Of a DNA stretch of 64,000 nt, positions 26,346 to 34,516 are shown in pieces (the stretch's first letter is position 1; every line of letters begins with the position of its first letter). Both the position numbers and the translations under genes were made by a program. This DNA is from Micromonospora coriariae (GTDB lineage: Bacteria > Actinomycetota > Actinomycetes > Mycobacteriales > Micromonosporaceae): the NCBI RefSeq assembly GCF_900091455.1, contig NZ_LT607412.1, positions 6,696,001-6,760,000 of the forward strand. Direction: 5' to 3'. The notes below the pieces were generated by a model. The model was not told the origin of the DNA. It saw only the letters and a list, made by a program, of their open reading frames with translations, and did not search any database.

Positions 26346-26424
26346 TGGCCCAGTCTGCCGAGTCCGCCGGCCCGGTGAAACCGGTGACCCGTTACTTAAC
26401 GGTCAGCTAAGGCTGGCGGCCCGC

Positions 26425-26454
26425 CGGGCCTCGTCGCCGCGGCGACGAGGCCCG
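26425..26454 (-). terminator. 14-bp perfect hairpin downstream of the GH19 chitinase gene
   Basis: Arms 26425-26438 and 26441-26454 are perfect complements, 7 bases after the chitinase stop. It separates the chitinase message from the GHL10 gene on the same strand. Confidence 0.75.
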
Positions 26455-26461
26455 CAGTGCC

Positions 26462-27538
26462 TCAGCAGTACAGGTTGGCTCCGGCCGGTACGCCCAGGAT
26501 GCCGACGAACTGCTGGTACCTGGTGACCCGGCTCTGCACCTGGCCGGAGTTCCCGCCGTTGCACTCGATCGAGCCGTTGATGCTGCGGATGGTCTCGCCG
26601 AAACCGGCGCCGGTGACCATCGCGTTGTGGGCGGTCATGCTGCCCGGCCCGTTCTGGGTCATCCAGTACCAGATGGCGGTCTTCCAGGCGACCGCGGCAT
26701 CGTTCTGCACCAGCCAGGGGTTGGTCAGCAGGGGCAGCCCGAGGGCGTTTCCGGCGGCGTTGTAGTTGAAGTTCCAGCTCAGCTGGATCGGCCCGCGACC
26801 GTAGTAGGCGGCCTGCCCCGCCGGGCAGCCGTACGGCTGGCCGGGGTCGCAGTAGTGCGGGTAGTTCGCGGTGTTCTGCTCCACGACGTGGACGAGTCCG
26901 CCGGTCTCGTGGTGCACGTTCGCGAGGAAGGCCGCGGCCTCCTGGCGCTGGACGGTCGCGCTGCCGGTCCTGGTGAACGCCGAGTAGGCGTTGAGTGCGG
27001 CGACGAGCCCGGAGTACGTGTAGAAGGAGTTGCGGCTTGGGAACATCTGGTTGAACTGGGCCTCGCTGACCACGAAGCCGCCGGGGTTGGTGGGCGGGTT
27101 GGTGGGCGGCGTTCCGCCGCAGGTGTAGGGCTCCCAGTACCAGGTGCTGATGACGGGGTCGTAGCCGGGATTGTCGTGCTCGGCGATGTAGTACAGGCCG
27201 TTGGTGTACCGCACGATGCTGCCGGTGGCGTACCAGGTGCCGGCGACCCAGTTCGGGTGGTTGCAGCTGCCCGTGGGCGGCGGCGTGGTGCCGCCTCCGC
27301 AGGCGCCGAGGTCCTGCCACACGCCGGTGGTGCCCGGCGGCGCCTCGTTCTGGGTCCACCACTTCGCCTGGTAGTTGCGGCCGTTGTGGGAGACCTGGGC
27401 GCCTCCCGTGTAGACGGCCGAGGCCTGCCACGACGCTGCGCAGGCCGCAGCGGATGCGGCGGTCGCCGGGATGATTGCCACCAGTCCGCCGGCGACAACC
27501 AGTGCCGCAAGCGCGACCAGGGCCCGCAGTCTCGACAT
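26462..27538 (-). CDS. secreted GH19 chitinase with two N-terminal chitin-binding modules
   Basis: A 358-residue exported enzyme. The ATG at 27538 has AGGAG seven bases upstream; longer in-frame starts lack this. A signal peptide (about 1-33) is followed by two small CBM5/12-type modules, each closed by cysteines: SWQASAVYTGGAQVSHNGRN (about 35-80) and NWVAGTWYATGSIVRYTNGL (about 90-140). A Pro/Thr linker leads to the GH19 domain (about 155-358) with the catalytic-acid motif HHETGG near 207 and YYGRGPIQLSWNFNY near 244. It hydrolyses chitin outside the cell by inversion and may act on fungal walls. It is monocistronic, bounded by a terminator. Confidence 0.93.
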   Translation of the reverse strand: MSRLRALVALAALVVAGGLVAIIPATAASAAACAASWQASAVYTGGAQVSHNGRNYQAKWWTQNEAPPGTTGVWQDLGACGGGTTPPPTGSCNHPNWVAGTWYATGSIVRYTNGLYYIAEHDNPGYDPVISTWYWEPYTCGGTPPTNPPTNPGGFVVSEAQFNQMFPSRNSFYTYSGLVAALNAYSAFTRTGSATVQRQEAAAFLANVHHETGGLVHVVEQNTANYPHYCDPGQPYGCPAGQAAYYGRGPIQLSWNFNYNAAGNALGLPLLTNPWLVQNDAAVAWKTAIWYWMTQNGPGSMTAHNAMVTGAGFGETIRSINGSIECNGGNSGQVQSRVTRYQQFVGILGVPAGANLYC

Positions 27539-27704
27539 GGGATCACTCCTTCCTGGGATACCACGTGCCGATGACTCGGAACGCATCGACAGGAGTGACT
27601 GTAACACCCACTGTTCACAATCCTTACTATTTCCCGGGGTGAACCGCCCCCACGAACAGGGCGCGGCACACGGGATGGCTGCCGCCGATCCGCGGTGATC
27701 TGGG

Positions 27705-27710
27705 TAGCCT
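27705..27710 (+). promoter_or_regulatory. leaderless-type -10 box TAGCCT
   Basis: TAGCCT ends 7 bases before the ATG of the monooxygenase gene, and no ribosome site is present. This spacing fits transcription starting at or next to the A of the ATG. Confidence 0.55.
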
Positions 27711-27717
27711 GGACGCC

Positions 27718-28050
27718 ATGATCTTCATTACCGCCAAGTTCCGGGTTCTCCCCGAGCACGCCGACCGGTGGCCGCGGATCGCCGCCGAGTTCACCGGGGC
27801 GACCAGGGCCGAGCCGGGCTGCCTGTGGTTCGACTGGTCCCGCAGCCTGGACGACCCGACCGAGTACGTGCTGGTCGAGGCGTTCCGCGACGACGAGGCC
27901 GGCGCGGCGCACGTGCAGTCCGCGCACTTCCGCAAGGCGCAGCAGGACCTGCCTCCCCACCTCGCCGAGACGCCTCGGATCGTGAACGCCACAGTGCCGC
28001 AGCAGGACTGGTCGCTGCTCGGCGAGATGGCCGTCCCCGAGGGTCGCTGA
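27718..28050 (+). CDS. small antibiotic-biosynthesis-type monooxygenase (ABM, YgiN-like)
   Basis: A 110-residue protein of the ABM dimeric alpha/beta-barrel family: MIFITAKFRVLPEHADRW at the N-terminus, EPGCLWFDWSRSLDDPTEY around residues 36-54 and a HVQSAHF helix near 65-75 match the quinol monooxygenase subgroup. These cofactor-free enzymes oxidise quinols or polyketide-like phenols or act as protective factors. It is probably leaderless and is followed after 19 bases by an unrecognised gene. Confidence 0.9.
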   Translation: MIFITAKFRVLPEHADRWPRIAAEFTGATRAEPGCLWFDWSRSLDDPTEYVLVEAFRDDEAGAAHVQSAHFRKAQQDLPPHLAETPRIVNATVPQQDWSLLGEMAVPEGR

Positions 28051-28069
28051 TCACCACCACCCCGGGCTG

Positions 28070-28624
28070 ATGGACGTCACCAGGGACGGGCGACGCTGGC
28101 GGATCGGCACGAGCAGCGAGGTCGCCTGGATCGCCGGCCGGACCGTGCCCGGCCTCTCGATCACCACAGCGATCCCGCCGGTGTACGACGCCTACGCCAC
28201 CTTCCACCCGCCCGATGGCGTCGCGCTGGACGCCCACGAACGCGCGGTGATCGACGAACTCGCCGAGCAGACCCCCGACCAGCCCTGGTGGCTGGGCTAT
28301 CTCGACACCGGCGCGCACGACATCGTCTTCCCGCTCGCTCCGACGGTGCCCCTCTACTGGGACTGGCGCTACCTGCTGGTCGAGGCCGGCCCCCGACAGG
28401 CCCTGACCTGGCGGACCGGCCACATGCGCGGCGAGGGGTCACTGCCCGACCTGTTCTTTCCCGCGGACCGCTCCTGGCTGGTCTCCGCCCTCTGGGACGA
28501 CACCTGGACCGACATCGGCGGCAGCCCTTCCCTGATCAGCGCGCTGCACCGCAACCCGCTGGTGAACGCCCGTCCGGTCGGACCGGACGACGATGCCCTG
28601 CCGCCAGGGCTCACGCGCGAATGA
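28070..28624 (+). CDS. protein of unknown function
   Basis: A 184-residue soluble protein that I do not recognise. It has no signal peptide or membrane segment. It is rich in Trp and acidic residues (DQPWWLGYLDTG, PLYWDWRYLLVEAG, FFPADRSWLVSALWDDTW) and resembles the small actinobacterial proteins related to SMI1/KNR4-type or immunity-like proteins only loosely. It begins 19 bases after the monooxygenase gene without a clear ribosome site, so it is probably co-transcribed and coupled. A strong terminator follows. Confidence 0.75.
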   Translation: MDVTRDGRRWRIGTSSEVAWIAGRTVPGLSITTAIPPVYDAYATFHPPDGVALDAHERAVIDELAEQTPDQPWWLGYLDTGAHDIVFPLAPTVPLYWDWRYLLVEAGPRQALTWRTGHMRGEGSLPDLFFPADRSWLVSALWDDTWTDIGGSPSLISALHRNPLVNARPVGPDDDALPPGLTRE

Positions 28625-28685
28625 CCCCGTTGGTGACCCTCGCCGCGTCGATCGTGGCGGCCCATCCAAGGGCGGCGCTGGCACG

Positions 28686-28719
28686 CGTGCGGCCCGGCCG
28701 TCGCCGGCCGGGCCGCGCG
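28686..28719. terminator. bidirectional terminator between convergent genes
   Basis: A nine-base core stem (28691-28699 / 28706-28714) with a 6-base loop extends outward by about five more pairs including one G-U. It lies between the unknown gene ending at 28624 and the protease gene ending at 28733, so it can serve both. Confidence 0.8.
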
Positions 28720-28732
28720 ATCGGGCGTACGG

Positions 28733-29572
<840 letters not shown>

Positions 29573-29590
29573 TCACGATGCGGTCATCAT

Positions 29591-29602
29591 ATTGAGATCA
29601 AT
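29591..29602. promoter_or_regulatory. inverted repeat ATTGA-GA-TCAAT upstream of the protease gene
   Basis: Five-base arms with a two-base centre, in an AT-rich stretch 64 bases upstream of the protease start. It is a candidate operator or part of the promoter; the regulator is unknown. Confidence 0.35.
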
Positions 29603-29691
29603 AGATGAGGCAGGATATCCTCTCTGGGTCGTACCACCGGCGCTATGGATCCTCGTGGGGATCGGCCGCTCCGATCCATCCACAGCGACAG

Positions 29692-30432
29692 TCAGAGCCG
29701 GTGGCGGACCCACACGTTCGGTTCGACGTAGACGCCGTGGTCATGCTCGACGTCGCAGCGGACCGGGACGAGGGCGCCCGGCACGCGCACCGGGCCGGTG
29801 CGGTCGAACGGCAGGCCGGTCCAGCCCCGCCACTCCTGCAACGTGCCCGGGATGGTCATCGACCGGGGCGCCACGGACTCGATCACTCCGCCGGCACGCA
29901 CGTGCGTACGCAACCACGGGTCCGCCGGCAGGCCGTCGTCGCGGACCCGGAAGGCGTACCGGTCCATCGGCTCGTCGGGATCCGCGTGCTTGCCGCTGGG
30001 GCGTACCGGCGCGACCAGGGTCTGGTAGCCGAGCCGGCGGGCGTTCTCGCGCATCGCGTCGAGCATCCGGGCGGACAGGCCCCTGCCGCGGGCCTCGGGG
30101 CGAACGCAGATCTCCAACGCGGACACCGTGTTCGTCGGCGTGCCGGCGAGGCGGTTGATCGTCGCTCGCTGCACGACCCGGTCCCATCCGCCCGGCGGCA
30201 GCCGCTCCTCGGTCCAGGACAGCGGCACGCTGTAGGCCCGTGCCAGCGCCCGGCCGGGCTCGGCGGGGTCGATGGCGAGCAGGACGAACTCCGGGTACAG
30301 CTCGTCGGCCACCGCGTAGTACAGCGAGGCCATCGGATCCCAGCCCATGAACTCCGGCCAGGCGCCGTCGAAGTCGTCCAGCAGGGGCGCGAGCTCGGGG
30401 CGCTGCGCGACCGTCACGATGTCAAGATCCAT
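29692..30432 (-). CDS. GNAT-family N-acetyltransferase
   Basis: A 246-residue protein starting at the ATG at 30432, which overlaps the end of the LacI-type gene by 11 bases. The acetyl-CoA motif A is clear: ALEICVRPEARGRGLSARML around residues 105-124, with RGRGLS as the pyrophosphate loop. The region after it (ENARRLGYQTLVAPVRPSGK) continues the GNAT fold, and a distinctive C-terminal part (about 165-246) is shared with larger actinobacterial acetyltransferases. Substrate is unknown. Coupling to the LacI-type repressor gene may be incidental. Confidence 0.88.
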   Translation of the reverse strand: MDLDIVTVAQRPELAPLLDDFDGAWPEFMGWDPMASLYYAVADELYPEFVLLAIDPAEPGRALARAYSVPLSWTEERLPPGGWDRVVQRATINRLAGTPTNTVSALEICVRPEARGRGLSARMLDAMRENARRLGYQTLVAPVRPSGKHADPDEPMDRYAFRVRDDGLPADPWLRTHVRAGGVIESVAPRSMTIPGTLQEWRGWTGLPFDRTGPVRVPGALVPVRCDVEHDHGVYVEPNVWVRHRL

Positions 30433-31492
30433 CCGGCGGACGATAGCGGAACGGCGGGGCGACAGCACCCGAGTTTCCGCCTCGCCTGCCGCAGGTGCTC
30501 TCCCTGCGGATCAGCCGGAACGGCGTCTGCACGGTCAGCGCGTCGGTGACCTCCGCACCCTCGATCCGGGCGACGAGGCGGCGTACCGCGAGACGGCCGA
30601 TCGCCTCCTTGTCCGGCGCGATGGTGGTGAGGGTCGGGGTGCTGAAGAGTCCCTCCTCGATGTCGTCGATGCCGATCACCGCCACGTCCTCCGGCACCCG
30701 GTGGCCGGCCTCGGTCAACGCCCGCAGCGCGCCAACGGCGACCAGGTCGTTGTAGCCGAACACCGCGTCCGGGGGTTCACCGAGGGCGAGCAGGTCACGC
30801 ATGGCCGTCCTGCCGTCACGTCGGCCGAACTCGGGGGTACCGGCGACCAGCCGCGGGCGGTACGGCAGGCCGGCCGCGGCCAGGGCCTCCCGGTAGCCGC
30901 GCAGGCGCAGGTGCGCCGACTGCCGGTCACCGCCGTCGGCCGCGCCGATGAACGCTATCCGGCGGCGCCCGATCTCGACCAGATGCTGGATCGCGGCCTG
31001 ACTGGCGGCGACGTTGTCGATGGCGATGTGGTCGTGCGGTACGTCGTGGACGCCCTCGCCGATGAGCACCAGCGGGCTGTCGGCGGTCCGGGCCAACACC
31101 TCTTCCCTGCCGATGCGCACCGGACTGAAGATCAGGCCGTCGATGATGTGCCGCCGCGAGCCGTCGAGGAGCAGCAGCTCCGCCTCCCGGTCCGCGGCGG
31201 TGTTCTCCATCACCAGGGTGTAGCCGAGACCTGCCGCTTCCCGGATGGCGATCTCGGCCAGCTCAGCGAAGTAGGGGTTGTTCAGCTCCGGGATGGCCAG
31301 GGCGATCAGGCCGGTACGTCCCCGACGGAGGTGCCGGGCGCTGAGGTTGGGGCTGTACCCGAGTTCGTCGACCGCCTGCTGCACACGCTGACGCGTCCGC
31401 TCCCCCACGGGTCGGTACCCGTTGACCACGTTGGACACCGTGGCCAGCGAGACGCCTGCGCGTTCGGCGATGTCCCTCAGGCTGACGCCCAT
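30422..31492 (-). CDS. LacI-family transcriptional repressor
   Basis: A 356-residue regulator. The N-terminal HTH reads SLRDIAERAGVSLATVSNVV (residues 4-23), followed by the hinge helix NLSARHLRRG. The periplasmic-binding-like core has the usual blocks IALAIPELNNPYFAELAE, RRRIAFIG and PEDVAVIGIDDIEEG. The ATG at 31492 is the only start that begins with the HTH. It is divergent from the GH2 enzyme gene and should bind the 20-bp palindrome at 31567-31586, repressing GH2 until an arabinose-containing or related sugar is present. The C-terminal 20 residues are a non-conserved tail running into the acetyltransferase gene. Confidence 0.94.
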   Translation of the reverse strand: MGVSLRDIAERAGVSLATVSNVVNGYRPVGERTRQRVQQAVDELGYSPNLSARHLRRGRTGLIALAIPELNNPYFAELAEIAIREAAGLGYTLVMENTAADREAELLLLDGSRRHIIDGLIFSPVRIGREEVLARTADSPLVLIGEGVHDVPHDHIAIDNVAASQAAIQHLVEIGRRRIAFIGAADGGDRQSAHLRLRGYREALAAAGLPYRPRLVAGTPEFGRRDGRTAMRDLLALGEPPDAVFGYNDLVAVGALRALTEAGHRVPEDVAVIGIDDIEEGLFSTPTLTTIAPDKEAIGRLAVRRLVARIEGAEVTDALTVQTPFRLIRRESTCGRRGGNSGAVAPPFRYRPPDGS

Positions 31493-31546
31493 CCACCCAC
31501 CCTTCGCACTCGACCGACGCACCGACAAGACATTGACGGACAAGGA

Positions 31547-31576
31547 TTGACGGGGTGTCCGCCGTACCTCTATAAC
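31547..31576 (+). promoter_or_regulatory. promoter of the GH2 gene (TTGACG-18-TATAAC)
   Basis: A -35 box TTGACG at 31547-31552 and a -10 box TATAAC at 31571-31576 with an 18-base spacer. The -10 box lies inside the LacI-type operator, so repressor and polymerase would compete directly. Confidence 0.65.
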
Positions 31577-31586
31577 GTTATAGAGG
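31567..31586. promoter_or_regulatory. perfect 20-bp LacI-family operator CCTCTATAACGTTATAGAGG
   Basis: All ten base pairs of each half-site match, with the central CG typical of LacI-family operators. It lies between the divergent LacI-type and GH2 genes and overlaps the GH2 -10 box, and probably also autoregulates the repressor. Confidence 0.85.
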
Positions 31587-31711
31587 CGATGATGGATGTC
31601 AATATCATCCGTCGATCCGTCCGTCCCTCGTCGAGTGACCACCCGATGCCCACCGCCAACGCGCTTCGGGCCAGCTGCACCGCCCGCGGCGACTCGCCCC
31701 CCGGAGACGGC

Positions 31712-34066
31712 ATGACACGTCAGGTCCCCATCCGCCCCGCCCTGCCCCTGCTGCTCATCATCGCCCTGGTCGCCGGCGTCCTCGCCACGCCCGCCGAGCG
31801 GGCACGGGCCGCGCCGCCGAAGACGCCGCCACTGACCACCCCGTGGACCAACCAGGCGCTGGTCGGCACTCCACTGCCCGAGTACCCGCGACCGCAGATG
31901 ACCAGGCCGGACTGGCTCAACCTCAACGGGGAGTGGCAGCTTCGCCAGTCCGCCACCGACGACGCCCCGCAGTTCAACACCACCCTGCCCGAAAGGGTAA
32001 ACGTGCCGTTCCCGGTGGAGAGCGCGCTCTCCGGCATCCAGCGTGCGGCCAACGACAACCGCAACTACCTGTTCTACCGACGTACCGTCACCGTCCCACC
32101 GAACTGGTCGGGGCGACGGACACTGCTGCACTTCGGTGCGGTCGACTGGCAGAGCACCGTGTGGGTCAACGGCATCCGGGTCGGTGCGCACACCGGTGGC
32201 TACGACGCCTTCACCTTCGACGTGACCCCGCAGCTCACCGCCGGAACCAACGAGATCGTCGTCAAGGTGTGGGACCCCACCGACACCCGGCAGAACGGCA
32301 GCCTGCCGCCTATCGGCAAGCAGACCAAGCAACCCGGCGGGATCTTCTACACCCCCAGCTCCGGCATCTGGCAGACGGTGTGGCTGGAGCCGGTGCCCGC
32401 GGCCTCGATCAGCAGCGTGGACGTCTACCCGAACCTGAGCAACAACACCCTGCGGGTCCGGGTCTTCACGCGCGGCGACGTGAGCGGCCACAGCGTGCTC
32501 GCCGAGGCGCTGAACGGGAGCACAGTGGTCGGCTCGGCCACCGGCGGCTTCACCGACTTCAGCGTCCCGGTGCCCAACGCACGCCGCTGGTCACCCGACG
32601 ACCCCTTCCTCTACAACCTCCGGGTCACCCTCCGCAACGCCGCCGGGGCCACCGTCGACCGGACCACGCACTACTTCGGGATGCGCGAGATCACCACCGG
32701 CCTGGTGAACGGGGTGCTACGCCCCAAGCTCAACGGCCAGTTCGTGTTCCAGGTCGGCACCCTCGACCAGGGCTACTGGCCGGACGGGCTGTACACAGCA
32801 CCGACCGACGCGGCTCTCGCCTTCGACCTGCAGAAGCACAAGGATCTCGGCTTCAACATGGTGCGCAAGCACATCAAGGTCGAACCGCAGCGCTGGTTCT
32901 ACCACGCCGACCGGCTCGGCCTGCTTGTCTGGCAGGACATCCCGTCGATGACCGCGCAGGACATCAACGCGACCGACGCCCAGCAGGCGCAGTTCGAGAC
33001 CGAGGCCCGCGAGATCGTCGACGAGCACCGCAGCTCCCCCGCCGTCGTCGTGTACACCCCCTACAACGAGGGCTGGGGTGAGCGGGCCCTGGCGGACACC
33101 CGCCGGGTCGCGCAGAACATCAAGAACCAGGACCCCACCCGTCTGGTCAACCCGCACAGCGGGCACAACTGCTGCCAGTCCCTCGGCAACCCCGGCAACG
33201 GCGACATCGACGACTGGCACGCCTACCTCGGGCCGGACTCCCCCGCACCGTCGAGCAGCCGGATCGCCGTGCTCGGCGAGTTCGGCGGCCTGGGCCTGCA
33301 CACCCCGGGCCACGAGTACAGCCCGAACGGCAGCTTCTTCGCCTACGAGTGGCAACCCGATTCGACCGCGCTCACCAACCGTTACGTGGGTCTGGTGCAG
33401 GGCAGCCAGAACCTGATGCTCGGCAAGGGGCTCAGCGCCTCGGTCTACACCGAGATCACCGATCTGGAGGGCGAGCTGAACGGCTTCCTCACCTACGACC
33501 GTCAGGTGATCAAAATGGGTCAGGCACGGGTCCGTGCCGCGAACACGGCACTGATCAACGCCTCGAAGACCATCGGCAGCTCGGCGCCCGTCACTCTCCC
33601 GGTCAACACGCGGCGGTCGTTGCAGGTGACCACGCCCGGCCACACCAACCGGTACCTGCGGCACCAGGACGGTCTGGCCTACACCGAGGTCGTCGACGCG
33701 GGCAGCCCGACCCTGCTCAAGAACGACGCGACGTACACCATCCGACCCGGTCTGGCCGACGCCACCTGCTACTCGTTCGAGTCGGTCAACTTTCCCGGGC
33801 AGTACCTGCGGCACCAGAACTCGCGGGTACGCAACTCGCCGAACGACGGCTCCGCGCTCACCCGCGCCGACGCCACCTGGTGCGCGCGGGTGGGACTGAC
33901 CGGCACGGGCGTGTCGCTGGAGTCGTACAACTTCCGGGGCAGGTACCTGCGGCACTACAACTCGGAGGTCTGGCTCAGCAACGGCGCCGGCGGCGACGCG
34001 TACAACACTCCAACGCTGTGGGCCGCCGACAGCACCTGGACGATTGCCGCGCCCTGGGCGCCCTGA
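31712..34066 (+). CDS. secreted GH2-family glycosidase with C-terminal AbfB (CBM42) arabinofuranose-binding domain
   Basis: A 784-residue exported enzyme. The ATG at 31712 has GGAGA five bases upstream and begins a signal peptide ending ERARAA. Residues about 50-215 form the GH2 sugar-binding jelly roll (NYLFYRRTVTVP, VWVNGIRVG), 225-330 the Ig-like domain and 345-610 the TIM barrel with acid/base motif YNEGWGE (near 452) and probable nucleophile in VLGEFGGLG (near 522). The last 140 residues are AbfB/CBM42-type repeats: NRYLRHQDG, FPGQYLRHQNSRV and FRGRYLRHYNSEV. GH2 activity could be beta-galactosidase, glucuronidase or mannosidase; the CBM42 suggests a polymer bearing arabinofuranosyl side chains, such as arabinogalactan. 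Regulated by the divergent LacI-type gene. Confidence 0.92.
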   Translation: MTRQVPIRPALPLLLIIALVAGVLATPAERARAAPPKTPPLTTPWTNQALVGTPLPEYPRPQMTRPDWLNLNGEWQLRQSATDDAPQFNTTLPERVNVPFPVESALSGIQRAANDNRNYLFYRRTVTVPPNWSGRRTLLHFGAVDWQSTVWVNGIRVGAHTGGYDAFTFDVTPQLTAGTNEIVVKVWDPTDTRQNGSLPPIGKQTKQPGGIFYTPSSGIWQTVWLEPVPAASISSVDVYPNLSNNTLRVRVFTRGDVSGHSVLAEALNGSTVVGSATGGFTDFSVPVPNARRWSPDDPFLYNLRVTLRNAAGATVDRTTHYFGMREITTGLVNGVLRPKLNGQFVFQVGTLDQGYWPDGLYTAPTDAALAFDLQKHKDLGFNMVRKHIKVEPQRWFYHADRLGLLVWQDIPSMTAQDINATDAQQAQFETEAREIVDEHRSSPAVVVYTPYNEGWGERALADTRRVAQNIKNQDPTRLVNPHSGHNCCQSLGNPGNGDIDDWHAYLGPDSPAPSSSRIAVLGEFGGLGLHTPGHEYSPNGSFFAYEWQPDSTALTNRYVGLVQGSQNLMLGKGLSASVYTEITDLEGELNGFLTYDRQVIKMGQARVRAANTALINASKTIGSSAPVTLPVNTRRSLQVTTPGHTNRYLRHQDGLAYTEVVDAGSPTLLKNDATYTIRPGLADATCYSFESVNFPGQYLRHQNSRVRNSPNDGSALTRADATWCARVGLTGTGVSLESYNFRGRYLRHYNSEVWLSNGAGGDAYNTPTLWAADSTWTIAAPWAP

Positions 34067-34071
34067 CCGGT

Positions 34072-34103
34072 CGGAGGCCGCGACGACCCTGTCGCGGCCT
34101 CCG
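34072..34103. terminator. 13-bp perfect hairpin after the GH2 gene
   Basis: Arms 34072-34084 and 34091-34103 are perfect complements with a six-base loop, 5 bases after the GH2 stop. It also lies downstream of the esterase pseudogene on the other strand. Confidence 0.85.
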
Positions 34104-34109
34104 CTGACC

Positions 34110-34136
34110 CGGGGGGCTGACCTGGCCGGCCCCCCG
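34110..34136. terminator. second hairpin between the convergent GH2 gene and the esterase remnant
   Basis: Arms CGGGGGGC / GCCCCCCG (34110-34117, 34129-34136) with an 11-base loop, just 3 bases beyond the pseudogene stop. Together with the hairpin at 34072 it forms a double terminator for converging transcription. Confidence 0.7.
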
Positions 34137-34139
34137 CGG

Positions 34140-34470
34140 TCAGCCGGCGCGGCGCAGGCGTCCGAGCATGCCGTTGAGGTCCTGGACGAACAGCTCGCGG
34201 CGGAAGTAGTGCCCGCCCGGCACCTCGCGCCACTCGTGCGCGATGCCGGCCCGGGCGAGTGCGGCGCGGAACTCGCGCTGACCGGCCAGCACCTGGGTCT
34301 CGTTGACCGTGTCGAACCAGTTGACCGGATCGGGTGAGGTGCCGGCGGCCAGGAAGATCCGCGGCCGGTGCGGTGAGGGCGCCGCCGAGCATGCCGGCGG
34401 CGGCCACCGCGGCGGAGCCGCCGATCAACCGCCGACGGCTGATCGGCGAGGATGCGGGAACGTTGGACAT
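34140..34470 (-). pseudogene. esterase pseudogene: twin-arginine signal joined to an esterase C-terminus with frameshift
   Basis: From the ATG at 34470 (GGAGG five bases upstream) the first 34 codons are an intact Tat signal peptide (SRRRLIGGSAAVAAAG). The frame then turns into low-complexity Arg-rich text. One base over, the downstream DNA encodes a clean esterase tail: RPRIFLAAGTSPDPVNWFD, then VLAGQREFRAALARAG, and PGGHYFRRELFVQDLNGM before a TGA at 34140. The catalytic His region (GGHYF) is present, but the nucleophile and acid parts are missing. This is best explained by an internal deletion that fused signal and tail out of frame. It is the last cistron of the cell-wall-hydrolase operon. 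Confidence 0.8.
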
Positions 34471-34516
34471 CGGAACCTCCATGGTCCGGTGACAGGGGGA
34501 AGCCGCGAGCCGGGGA

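Noticed and set aside
30347..31711. N-terminal extension of the GH2 protein (open frame continues upstream to 30347)
   Set aside because: The extension runs antisense through the LacI-type gene and the operator, and would bury the signal peptide. The ATG at 31712 has a ribosome site and begins the signal peptide.
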